NCBI GenBank assembly: GCA_009746045.1
Contig: RPFO01000213.1
Coordinates: forward strand, 3,337,266 to 3,401,265
Source of the DNA: Mesostigma viride
Lineage: Eukaryota > Streptophyta > Mesostigmatophyceae > Mesostigmatales > Mesostigmataceae
Reading direction: 5' to 3'
Length of the DNA stretch: 64,000 bases
The position numbers and the translations under genes are program-made. The notes beneath the pieces are model-generated. The model was not told the origin of the DNA. It was given only the letters and a program-made list of their open reading frames with translations, and did not search any database. Positions 29,052-38,983 of this stretch are shown here, piece by piece (the first letter of the stretch is position 1; each line of letters starts with the position of its first letter).

Positions 29052-30987
29052 ATGCAGCCCTCATTGCATTTTTTCCTCCCTTTCGCCATATTGGCGGCAA
29101 TGGTGCTTCCGCTTGCCGCCGCATCCTCCCGTTCACTCAAATTCGTTCCCATTTTCAGTAGCAATTCTGGGGTCACCCCGCCGATTCGGAAAGCTTTTGT
29201 CGCTGCCCCCGATCTCATCGAGGGCTTGATTCAGGCGGGCTTCAGTAGGGACCGCGCCCGGGAGGCATTGGAGACTATAAAAGAAAACAACATCGGCAAA
29301 GCCATGGAGTGGCTATTCGAAGACAACAAGAAGCGATACCTAAGCCCATCCACACCCAAGAGGGATCCGTCCACTCTGGTGTGCCATATGAAGGAGAACA
29401 TAGGTACTTCCCTGGCTGCACCTTGACGTTGTCTTTCAAGTATACTACCCAACATTCTCCTCTCACCCCGTCAAGTAGGGAGGGACGCCGTTCTTTTACC
29501 ATGGCGTTGAACACATAAGGTTGTGAGCTGTGCTGCCTGATGTGCTTGGTGCTACAAAGGTAGCAAAGCTGAAGGAATGTTGATCTGACTTTGCAAGGCA
29601 GCAGCTAGACAAGGCAGAAAAACCTGCTGATTTGCACGAGGTTAACACTTTCCCCTTACTAGAACATTCATTATGATTCCGGAGCGTTTTTCTGATTGCG
29701 ACCCCCCCAATGTGCATGTATAAGTGGTATACAGCTTGTGGAAAGAACATGCCGTGTCTAGGTTCACTTGGGTTCCGTTTCTTGTTCGTGCTTTGTGCGC
29801 TCATCACCATTCGTGCATTCCCTATAATTATTGGAAATTACCCAAACATTCCAGTACCCCCATTGTTGTATTACATGCATCAAACCTAGAAGACACCTTA
29901 CCTCGGATGCCCACCCTACCTGCATTGTTGGGAGTAGCATGTGAAGTGTGAAGCACTAGTGTTCACTATACTTGACGACATCATCGTTTGTTTGTACTTG
30001 CATCATCCTGACGGCCGAATGCTGTATGCATCATGACTGGTAAATTGTCATCATTCTAGCACTATCGTTTCAAAACACTCTCATCAATATTATCTAGCAG
30101 CATGTTCCCTCTTCGAACCCGTTATGCCTTGGTTTTTGAACCCAAAATGCTCCCCCCTACCCCCCTCCCCACCCCGGCCCCTGTCTTTGCGCAGACTACG
30201 ACGGCTATGCCGTGCGGTGGGGCATCGGCCACACTACCCAGACGTGGCAGGAGTGCAGTGAGGCGTGCAAGAAACACACGCCCGAGCCGCCCCACTACTT
30301 TGACTGCAACATCTGGGTGTGGTGCGGCAAGCCACGCTGCTTTGCTCCCGCGGCGCATGAATTCACATTTGGCCAGTGCTGGCTCAAGCACCAGGATGAC
30401 CCAACACATCCCCATGTCAACATGGTGGGCAGGTATGCTGTCCTATATGGCAATAACCCTAAACTCTAAACAGTGCCGGCTCAAAGATCATGACAGCCCC
30501 ATGCATCCCCATCTCGATGTGGTGGGCAGGTACGCTGGTTTTCTGGCAACGATAATCAGAATATTGTGGAGGCAAGGAGCAGATAGTAAATTATCAGAGT
30601 ATACTCATACGTGCTACCTTCTTACACAGTGGAAACATGGGTCGGCAGAGACTGACTAGTTATCCTTCCCATTGAACCCCCCATTTTTCATCTTGCATTC
30701 ACATGAGCCACAAAGCATGCCAATTCAATGAGAATTGAGAAATACCCATTTTGTAGGCCTTATCATCCCTCTCCCAGTCTCCCCCGTCCCCATCCTCTCT
30801 CCCCCCTTAACCACGGAATGATCATTGATCCATTGCTTGCTTCCCTCCCTTGCTCAGGTACTCGGATGAATACCGCCGGACGCACCCGTCAGCACCGGAG
30901 ATGGTGGACTGGACAGCAGGGGTGTGCCTACCCAGCGGCACGGCCTTGGGTGCAGGTGTGCCTAGCTCACGCAGCCACTGGAAGTGA
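29052..30987 (+). CDS. Secreted protein with UBA-like segment and PAN/apple-like Cys-rich domain, three exons
   Basis: Proposed exons: 29052-29403, 30195-30432 and 30858-30987 (phases 1 and 2, GT/AG ends), encoding 239 residues. Residues 1-26 form a strong signal peptide. Residues 50-90 (DLIEGLIQAGFSRDRAREAL, then NNIGKAMEWLFED) match the three-helix UBA pattern, including the MGF-like AGF loop and the final A-WLF. Exon 2 encodes DGYAVRWG, a CSEACKK helix, CNIWVWCG, CFAP, and QCWLKHQDDPTHP, a PAN/apple-like disulfide pattern. Exon 3 ends with YSDEYRRTHPSAPEMVDWTAGV. The likely site is the cell surface or extracellular matrix; ligand unknown. A UBA-like fold in a secreted protein is odd and may be a look-alike or a mis-joined exon. 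Confidence 0.7.
30473..30534 (+). repeat. Partial duplication of exon 2 end within intron 2
   Basis: The sequence CAGTGCCGGCTCAAAGATCA and onward repeats the last ~60 bp of exon 2 (30376-30434), including the GTGGGCAG|GTA donor, at about 75% identity. Spliced as an exon, it would not keep the frame of the exon 2 end, so it is probably a fossil tandem duplication. Confidence 0.6.
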
Positions 30988-31499
30988 GAAATTTTCAAGG
31001 ACTTGCTAACTCGGCCTTTGAAGACCTTAGTAAGTGAGCAAGTACTTGCGTTCTGGCCATGCGTGGGGGCATGACACGGAGTACCATGTGGTCATCCGCA
31101 GTCTCATTAAGTAATTGTCCATGCGGTCCCGTTGGGTAGCCGCGGATCATTTGAAAATGCCTACAGTTCTAACGGTTCCTAGCTCGTCTAGGGGGCAGGG
31201 TCCTGGTTGACACGTTTGCGCCCATGGCGGCTGACATGCGCGCCTTCCCTACCATCTGGAGAAGGAGCGCTTGTTAACCTCCACTACCTGATGGGCACCA
31301 TGCTAGCTTATTCTGCATCCTTTTCCATGAATTATTCAACTTATTTGCTACCCCCGACCCCGTTGGGGAGCCACTGAGCATTAATTAATTTATTAATTAA
31401 ACTCGTGCTCCCGATGGGGAGTCACGGAGCACCAAAGTGCTTTTAATCCCTGTGTGTGCACAAGAGGAAGAAAGGGCAGAGACCCCCTTTCTCCTTTGA
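30988..31499. other. Intergenic with retroelement tail motifs
   Basis: No gene seen. Around 31360-31435 are two inverted copies of the 'cccgttggggagccac' tail motif around an AATTAATT run, another tail-to-tail remnant like that at 3133-3204. Confidence 0.45.
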
Positions 31500-31882
31500 C
31501 TATGACCGGCACATTATGCTCCATCATTCGTCAAGTCCGGTGTTTTATGCAACGTCGCCCACATCTGTTCGGTGCTGCCACTAGCTTGGCACAAGCTCTA
31601 CAATTAAACAGGTCGTGGACCGGCTGGATATGGTGTAGTATCTCCGCGCATCTGAACCCTGCATGTGATGCCAGATCTCCTTGGCGCGGCCGTTCCGAGC
31701 TTGGCACGCTGGATTCGTTGTGGCCACACCGTCGCTAGCTAGCTACAGTAACACGATGTTTTCTGGCATACGCGGGCTTTTGGCTCCCGCCGCACATTCG
31801 AAAGCTAGTGATGTCCTCCGGATATTTTTGCCTTTGCACCGTGTGCAGCTTCTTGGAAACATGGCATGGCTAACGCAATGAC
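31500..31882 (+). pseudogene. 3' fragment of Penelope-like element
   Basis: Plus-strand copy of the end of the reverse transcriptase ORF at 39541-40725. It encodes RQVRCFMQRRPHLFGAA and is followed by the same 3' sequence as 39319-39560, with indels. It is 5' truncated and dead. Confidence 0.7.
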
Positions 31883-31884
31883 TG

Positions 31885-31965
31885 ACTACCAACCAGGTAG
31901 ACACCTCGCGTGGCCCCCCCGCAGGTCTGCGACCAGCTCAGCCTGGCCGGCACCTCCTTACGTGA
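31885..31965 (+). pseudogene. Short LINE fragment
   Basis: About 80 bp match the block at 54493-54570 and the complement of 6770-6850 (ACCAGGTAGACACCTC...CAGCCTGGCCGGCACCTCCT). It is a scrap of the same decayed LINE family. Confidence 0.55.
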
Positions 31966-32039
31966 CTACACCAACTATTACAAGCTAGCTAGGGCTAAAT
32001 CAGAAAATTACAAGCTAGCTAGGGCTATTCTAGCCCGCT

Positions 32040-33290
32040 GGGGGCGTCCACATCTTGTGGTCGATCATCAGGTCCCCGCCCCTCCAGTACACCTTTGGCT
32101 TCTCAGTGGGGGTCCTGCTTGTGGCGGAGGTATTCAGGCCACAGGTCGCTGCTGCTGCTGCTGCTGAGCGTGGGTCAGGTCGTCGTCCAGCGTCAAGGTG
32201 AGGTCGTGCAATTACCGCTTGCGATGAGAAAGGAACCGCCGCTTGTCCTCAGGGGAGGGGAAGGTGAGCAGGGCTGGTGGGGGAGCCGCCTTGCCCCGTG
32301 AGTGGGGAAGGCGGTGGCACCCGCGCAGTTCTACCACACCTACCAGGCCCATGAGGGTTAGAAGCTGGTCCTTGAGCTCGTCGGCATGCAAGGGTGGTTG
32401 ACGTCTCACCTGGCTAGCGCTTCTTGGGGAAACGACGCAGCATGCACCACTCGGCACTAGCTCGCGGCGAGCGCGGTCGGTGGCATCCCGTTAATTGTTA
32501 GGTCAGGATATGTCTATGGTTTTTAAATACATTCTGAGCTACAACCTGCACGTGCATGGGGGATGTAAACCGCCACCTACTCTGGGTGCACATGCAAGGT
32601 GCACCTGCACCACCATGATGTATTAATTGATAATACCTAATTTCTTGTAAACAAGTTTACCGGGTGGGCTGGGCAGCGATGGTGGCCGTACGTCTGCACT
32701 GCCATCTCTGGGGTCCACCTGCATGCGCGGCGCCAGGGCCTCGGTTTGGGCGGTGATGGGCCGGCTGATGGCGTTGATCTTCTTGACGATTGCGGGCCGC
32801 ACTTGCCCTCCACCTGATTTAGGCGAGAAACAAGGGCGGCATGGGCCTCAGAAGCCTGCGCCGTGGTCTCCAGCGCTGCATGTACGAGATATCACGTGAT
32901 GATATCGAGCTGGGGTTGAAGCTTGTGGGCGACCTTGGTTTCCGCATTGGAGACACGGGCTTTCACAGTGTTGAGCGAGGTGGTCAGCAAGGGGAGCTGT
33001 ACGTACGTCGCGTTTGCATGCGTATCACGGACGCGGTTGAGCTTCTTGGCCAGCGGCCAGGTCACGGACTCCTCCAGCATACACAGACTTCGCGGATGTC
33101 ATCCTTGCTGATGAAGGGAGCGGCCGGTGCGGTGGCTGCTGCATGCGCAAGGCGCGGGGGCTGGGTTGGGTTGTGCAGCAATGAGGGCTGCGTCCTGGAG
33201 CTGGAGTTAGTGGCTGGTCTGGATTGTAATGCGCCGAAGCGCCTCTGTCGTGCAGGTGAGGAGCGTCGCCAGCTCGTTAGCTAGCGTCAT
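32040..33290 (-). pseudogene. Diverged ORF1 protein relic (copy F)
   Basis: Read on the minus strand, 33080-32892 encodes a helical, Thr/Ala/Val-rich segment (LTTSLNTVKARVSNAETKVA) like the ORF1 coiled coil. The stretch 32457-32212 encodes LPHSRGKAAPPPALLTFPSP, and 32200-32040 the homologue of the DDDLT / QQQR / W C-terminal domain. A 3'-region fragment lies at about 32480-32640. Many frame breaks are present. It belongs to a subfamily clearly different from copies A, B and G. Confidence 0.55.
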
Positions 33291-33591
33291 CGTAATCGAA
33301 AGCCCTTAATAATGTCAAGCGTAACAATCGTGCTTTCTTGAACCAGGTCCTCCGGTACCTACCGGAGGACCTGTCCGACCTGTCACGGGGACAGATTTTG
33401 CCGATGGTATAAGGAAAAGTTTTCATTGCCGGGCCGGGAGACAGCGGGCCAACATTTCTGGTTGTGGCAGGGTACGTTTCTTGGTGGACTCGGGCTTGGA
33501 AGTTGAAGAACTGCGTACGAGCCAGCCATGGCTGACGGCGGAGCTCATAAGTTTCACGTTTAAGCACCGAATTTAGCCGTGAATATCACTA

Positions 33592-36500
33592 TCGCTTCGT
33601 CTTTCTAAGACGCACATGCTGATATAATTTTCCGAATCTAAAACGCAATATATGACGAGCAAACGCCCCCCGACGCAACGCAGTTTGGCGGATGCGCTCG
33701 GCCATGAAAATCCGTCTGCAGCTCAGGCTGCAGCTTCGCCCTCAGGTCCGGCAGGCAGCGGTGACACTAGTCGTGCACTGGTGGTCGCCCAGCAACCTCC
33801 CGGGCTCAACGCCTCGCCCTCAGCATCGCCTGACCCTAAACGCGCCCGACAAACAGGAGGGTCTTCACGCCCCTCAGAACCGCGCTTTCGACCCCGGCCT
33901 TTCCAGGTCGATAATTACGCCTGCTGGGACAACATCATTGCCTCCGACCGTCGACCGATGCTATGACATGCATCTTCTTCGGGGACTACGCTTCGCTTTA
34001 CGACCTGTGCCTCCATCTCCACGACACCAATCGCCTCCTCACCCCGAACGGCATCCGCTGGGTTAATTAACATCCACCTGCTTTTCGGGACCACCCGCCC
34101 CGAACTCCAGCATACCCTTCTCAATTCCCTCCTCAAGCGCTCCGATGGCGAGATCTGGGCTCCATCCATCTCCGCCCCCACACTCCGTTCCATCCTGACG
34201 GAAGCCTTCCAGCAGCACGTGACCCCCCTTGCTGCCGACATCTCAGCACTGGGTGGCACGATAGCTGCTGAGCTTCCTCACCTTTCCACCACCGTCGCCT
34301 CCACCTCCACCGCCGCTTCCGCCTCCACCGCCGACATCAAAGCCCAGCTCCTCGACCTCGACCAACGCCTTCAAGCCACCGCCACCGCCCTTGAGTGCTT
34401 GCATGACACCGCCGGCCTCACCGCCCAAGCGGTGCAGGAAATCGCTGCCCAGCCGGCACCTGCTGGCCCGGCCAGTGATCTTCCCTCCACCTGGGCGGAC
34501 TTGCTTAACCCTTCAATTGTGTCAACTGGAACCACCAGAACGGACTGAGTATGGGCATCTTAGTAAGTATGAGAGTATCTAGCCAAATAACATTTTCTGG
34601 CCCACCCTTGGAACCAAGGATGCTTTTATATCAAATAACTTTGGGGTCATGTCATTGGTCACATATCTATGCCCCACAGCTGCTATAAATAGCACCCCCC
34701 CCAAGGGGGTACGGTGCAGATGGGGTTCAAGAGATATATAATGCAATATGGACCATTTCTGAAAATCTGCTGACCCTGGCCCTTTGAGGGGAGTTTAACA
34801 TAATCACAGGCATGCCATAGATGCATTCACAACATGACATGCCATAGAACTGCACAGGCTAGCTAGCATACAGCCCAAAATAGCTCAGACCGTTATAACG
34901 GGTGCAGTTATTTTGGGGTGTTTTGCTAGCACTACCGTGTAGGCATTCAATTCCAACGTGGCACAAAACATCATAGATGGCCACACATGGATTCCCAAAC
35001 ACATTTCCAGCTTAAAAATCACAACAGCATGCTATACAACAAGTATAAAGCTTGTGCCAAGGCCCAAAACCAAGCGTATAACGGGTTCACAAGGAGCTAC
35101 ATTATCAATGCATCCAACACACTATAAAGCAATTCCAATGATTGGCAATGATAGAAAACACAAAAGAACTAACCTGGTTATGCTTCCATGCAAGCAGGCC
35201 CTGGCCATTCATGTTTCTTGCATGCACTATGAACGCACAAGCAGAAGGATAACTTGGGCCATCAAACCAAGAAGCAATGCCTAGAGCTGGCCAGAAAACC
35301 ACTTGTCTCGCTATGTCTGTGCAGGGAAAAGCATCCCGTTATCAAGCCCACCATGTTTAGAGACAATACCAAACGCTACTTCACTGGTTTCGTTGAAGCC
35401 TTAGCTAATAGCAATCAAATCTGGTCCAAAATCTGCGTGACATAGTGGTATTCCCCAACCATCACAAGCGAACGCGTACAAGCACTGAAGCAACAAAACG
35501 ACAAGCAAAAACCATCGATTACATGTCTACAACTAGTTTATAAACGATAGGACGACTTGGTACTGTGATGTATAAACGCTAACATGTTAATACGTACCAG
35601 GTAGAAACCGCAGATTACCTGCTGTGCGGGAGCCATCACTCCCACCTCACGGACATAGCCTCGAACCTTTCCTGGCCGTCATCGCTAATAAAACATGTCA
35701 AGAATAACGTAACAAGTCTATCCACGCGCAAATATATGGACGTTTGCTGCCGAACAACAGGTAGCATACGCACTGTCACCGCCTGGCCGCTGACAGGATC
35801 TACTGCACCGATTAGAACCTAGAGACATACTTGCGCACATCCAGACGCTTCACGGCCAGAGATATAATCTTTATAACACTCAAGGATCATTACTACAAGA
35901 TTTGAGTTCAAAATTCCAAGCCATGCTCTCGTACCAGTCATTTGCCTGCACCGCCATAGCCGCGGACGTCAATTATTTTCATTCACGTCGGTCCCGTTTG
36001 ACCATGGTACCCCCCCAACTTTGATTGAGTATATCTCCCTGGCCAGTTGTCCAAAGTACGGTCTGAATAGTGCCAGGCATAGCTTACGTCTAGATCTTTC
36101 GATCCCCCCAGGTTTGACCGCTGAATTATTTTTGGCGCGGCGCCTGGTTCTGCCACAAACTCAGTCCGTTAGAGTGGCGCGAGTTCAACTGGCGCCACGA
36201 AAACGGACTCAGTACAAATTAAGGGTTAATTAAGCATCATACCACCTCCACCACCTCCACCATCGCGGCACAACTCAAGCAACAAGCCCTCGACCTTCGC
36301 GAGGAGGCCGAGATCGACAAGCGCAGCCACAAGGTCATCGTCAAGCACCTCGACCAGCCGGCACGTGAGACCCCGACGAGCCTTCTCACGGCACTTAAGC
36401 GCGACATTCTTGCCCCCATGCAACTCACTGGTGAGCTGGACATGTCGGCTGTCCGCCTCCCCCGCGCGCGGGGTAAGGCTGGCCCGGCACCCGTGCTTCT

Positions 36501-36840
36501 CACCTCCATGGGGGACAACACTGAAGCTGGCGTTCCTTAAATGCCGCAAGAAGCTCTCGGAGACTCGCTTCACGCTGGACGACGACTTGACCCTGGCCCA
36601 GCAACGGCAGCGGCGACGCGAGCTATGGCCGACCTCATACCTTCAGCTCCGGCAGCGCGCAGGAGGGAAGCCGGTGTACTGGAGGGGCCCGGCGGTCATC
36701 CATGTTGACCACGTACAAGCCCTGGCAGGCCCCCCCTGCCACCTCAGACTAGGGAACCTATACCAGTAGTGTAGATTAGTCAGGCCTAGCCTAGCCGGCA
36801 TGCGGCCCACGCGCATTAATTAATTAATTAATTAGGAACA
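33592..36840 (+). mobile_element. ORF1-only element, copy G, split by a DNA element
   Basis: The copy starts at the same 5' end as copy B (TCGCTTCG, hairpin, then ATG at 33652). The first part (33652-34508) encodes the N-terminus and coiled coil with a frame shift near 33930-34070. The second part (36230-36753) encodes the RRM and C-terminal domain, also shifted. Removing the 34509-36225 insert restores the arrangement seen in copy B. The 3' region is short and reaches an AATT run at 36817-36833, after which the tail block is rearranged (36835-37060). Confidence 0.75.
34509..36225. mobile_element. TTAA-flanked non-autonomous DNA transposon 2
   Basis: A 1,717-bp insert in ORF1 copy G. TTAA is at 34505-34508 and 36226-36229, with one extra TTAA at 36230-36233. 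Ends: CCCTTCAATTGTG at the left and CCCTTAATTTGTAC on the complement at the right. Subterminal CAACTGG...AACGGACTGAGTA and CAACTGG...AACGGACTCAGTA are direct repeats near the two ends. A CTATAAATAG box is at about 34685. No transposase found. Confidence 0.7.
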
Positions 36841-37063
36841 TCACTCCGTTGGTAGTCAATGTAGCACATATCCCTGAGAAGGGGCATATGGCTTTTAATA
36901 CATTCTAGGCTACTTCCTGCAAGGGTGGGAATGTAAGCGACCCACGCGCATGTGCGCCCATAATGGCCCCCATGGATGATGCTTTCAGTATTTAGCCGTG
37001 CCCAGCCTACAATGGGACCTCCCATGGATGATGCTGCATTCAGAATTTAGCCATGCATGCTAT
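36835..37063. repeat. Rearranged retroelement tail blocks
   Basis: Two pieces of the ORF1-only 3' region lie back to back: a minus-oriented piece (ATCACTCCGTTGG ... GCTACTTCCTGCAAGG, 36838-36936) and a plus-oriented piece (CCACGCGCATGTGCGCC ... ATTTAGCCATGC, 36942-37056). They border the Penelope-like fragment that follows. Confidence 0.6.
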
Positions 37064-38240
37064 CAAGGAGACAACCAGCGCAGGCCAGAAATCGGGAGAA
37101 TCCGGACCATGGTAGCTCGAGCCCGGCCTGCCGTTATCTTGTCTGCGTGTTCGAGTCGTTCAGGATGATGAAGATGAATGGTGATGGAAATGTGTATCCT
37201 TGTGCATTGAAATTATGGCTGGCTTACGTGTAGAGCGACTAGATGACCTAGACGGTGGGGCCGGAAACAGCATGCTTGATCAGGGCGTGTGTTTCGAGCC
37301 TAACTGGCCGGGAGTGTCTAGTGGTGAGCACCATTGCTGCGATCGCTCTCCCACCATTTACGAGGAAATACCCGCAAATGGAAAACCACTGAAAAGGTAG
37401 CTAGTCAGTCATCACGTTAGCCATGCCATGATTCCAAACGTCCAAGAACTGCACACGGTGCAAAGGCAAAAAGCCGGAGGACAGCACTTTCAAATGTGCG
37501 GCGGGCCACCAAAAGCCCGCGGATGCCAGAAAACATCGTGTTGCTGCAGCGACGCGACGATGTGGACAACGAATTATCCAGTGCCAAGCTCGGAACGGCC
37601 GCAAAGGAGATCTGGCATCACAGGGTTCAGATGTGCGGAGATACTATGCGATCCAGCAGGTCCACGACCTGTTTGTAGAGCTTGTGCCAAGGGGCAGCGC
37701 CGAACAGATGTGGGTGACGTTGCAAAAAACATCGGACTTGACGGAGCATAATGTCTCGGTCATATGGTCTTTGACCAATAAACGCTGCAAGAGTTCAACA
37801 AGAGTTGTCATGAAATCAACACGATAAGAACAAAGACGGGAAAAACGATGTAACTGAGAAAGAACAACACCATATTTTGCTGTGTGGGAAAGGAGACTGT
37901 GAATATCGGGGTAACGAATAAAATTAAGGAATTTGCTGGTATTTAGGATCCTTGCGCTTATCATAGACAGCCACGGGTACGCCAGCCCTTCTTGTTATGG
38001 GTAATGTTAAGATCGAGGTAATTGCAATGAGTATCCTCCGACGTGAGCTTTAATGTGAGGCCACGCTTGCGAGTAGATGCCAGGCAGACCAGCGGTGATA
38101 TACAAATGGGTTGCGAAATCAGGGTTGTCAAAAGCGATGACATCATCAATGTATCGACATGTATGGATAAAACGCCTTCAGGATGAGAACATCATCGTTT
38201 GAGGCAATGAGATTCTCCATGAAAGCAAGCTCCTAAGTGT
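37064..38240 (-). pseudogene. Penelope-like element, 5'-truncated second copy
   Basis: Nearly the same as 38984-40140, including the 200-bp 3' block and the ORF end, with small indels (for example near 37576, 37765, 37923 and 38058) that break the frame. It starts, on the minus strand, within the segment equivalent to 40140. Two such similar copies 700 bp apart suggest a local duplication or a recent second insertion. Confidence 0.75.
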
Positions 38241-38245
38241 ATAGA

Positions 38246-38790
38246 TAGCCTAGGTATGCAGGGAGTTACTCTCTGCGCTGAGATGCCATGTGTACACCAG
38301 CTATAGCCTAGCCACATACCACACGCCCTGATCAAGCATGCTGTTTCCGGCCCCACCGTCTAGGTCATCTAGTCGCTCCACACGTAAGCCAGCCATAATT
38401 TCAATGCACAAGGATACACATTTCCATCACCATTCATCTTCATCATCCTGAACGACTCGAAAACGCGGAAAAGATAACGGCAGGCTCGAGCTACCATGGT
38501 CCGGATTCTCCCGACTTCTGGCCTGCGCTGGTTGTCTCTTTGATACCTTCCACCCCATATGTCATGCAGGCCTTCTAGGCCCTCTCCTCAAGCCCCCTCT
38601 GGGTGCCTGTGCTTGTTAAGGAGGCATGAACCATCATGGCGGTGCAGGTGCACCTTGTGCACCCAGAGCAGGTGATAGTTGTACATCCTCCACCTGCAGG
38701 CTGTAGCCCTGATTGTATTACAAACCCATAGATGCCCCTTTCTCAGGGCTATGTGTTACATATGCTCCCAACGGAGCTATGATTTTGAAT
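38246..38790 (+). mobile_element. ORF1-only element, 3' region (copy H) with an insertion
   Basis: It matches copy A from CTATGCAGGGAGTTACTCTC to CCCAACGGAGCTATGATTTT, with no ORF. It is split at CACATACC by the 222-bp Penelope-like fragment at 38321-38542. Confidence 0.7.
38321..38542 (+). mobile_element. 222-bp Penelope-like 3' tail inserted in copy H
   Basis: The flanking ATACC at 38316-38320 and 38543-38547 is a 5-bp target duplication, and copy A shows the empty site. The insert reads in plus orientation and ends exactly in GGTTGTCTCTTTG, which fixes the family's 3' terminus. It is opposite to its two larger neighbours. Confidence 0.75.
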
Positions 38791-38983
38791 TGGAAGTAGA
38801 AGTGATTAATTGAGAAGCGATTAATTGGAAGTTGAAGGTTCCTTTATTCGCACCGGCGCGCGTGACGCAGTCCTCATTAATTAAAACGAGACAGCAAACA
38901 TATGTACAATCACTCTGCTGTAAGTAATTATATTCTTAAAACATATGTACAATCAAAACTTTTTGCCCTTCGAGGGCCTATAT

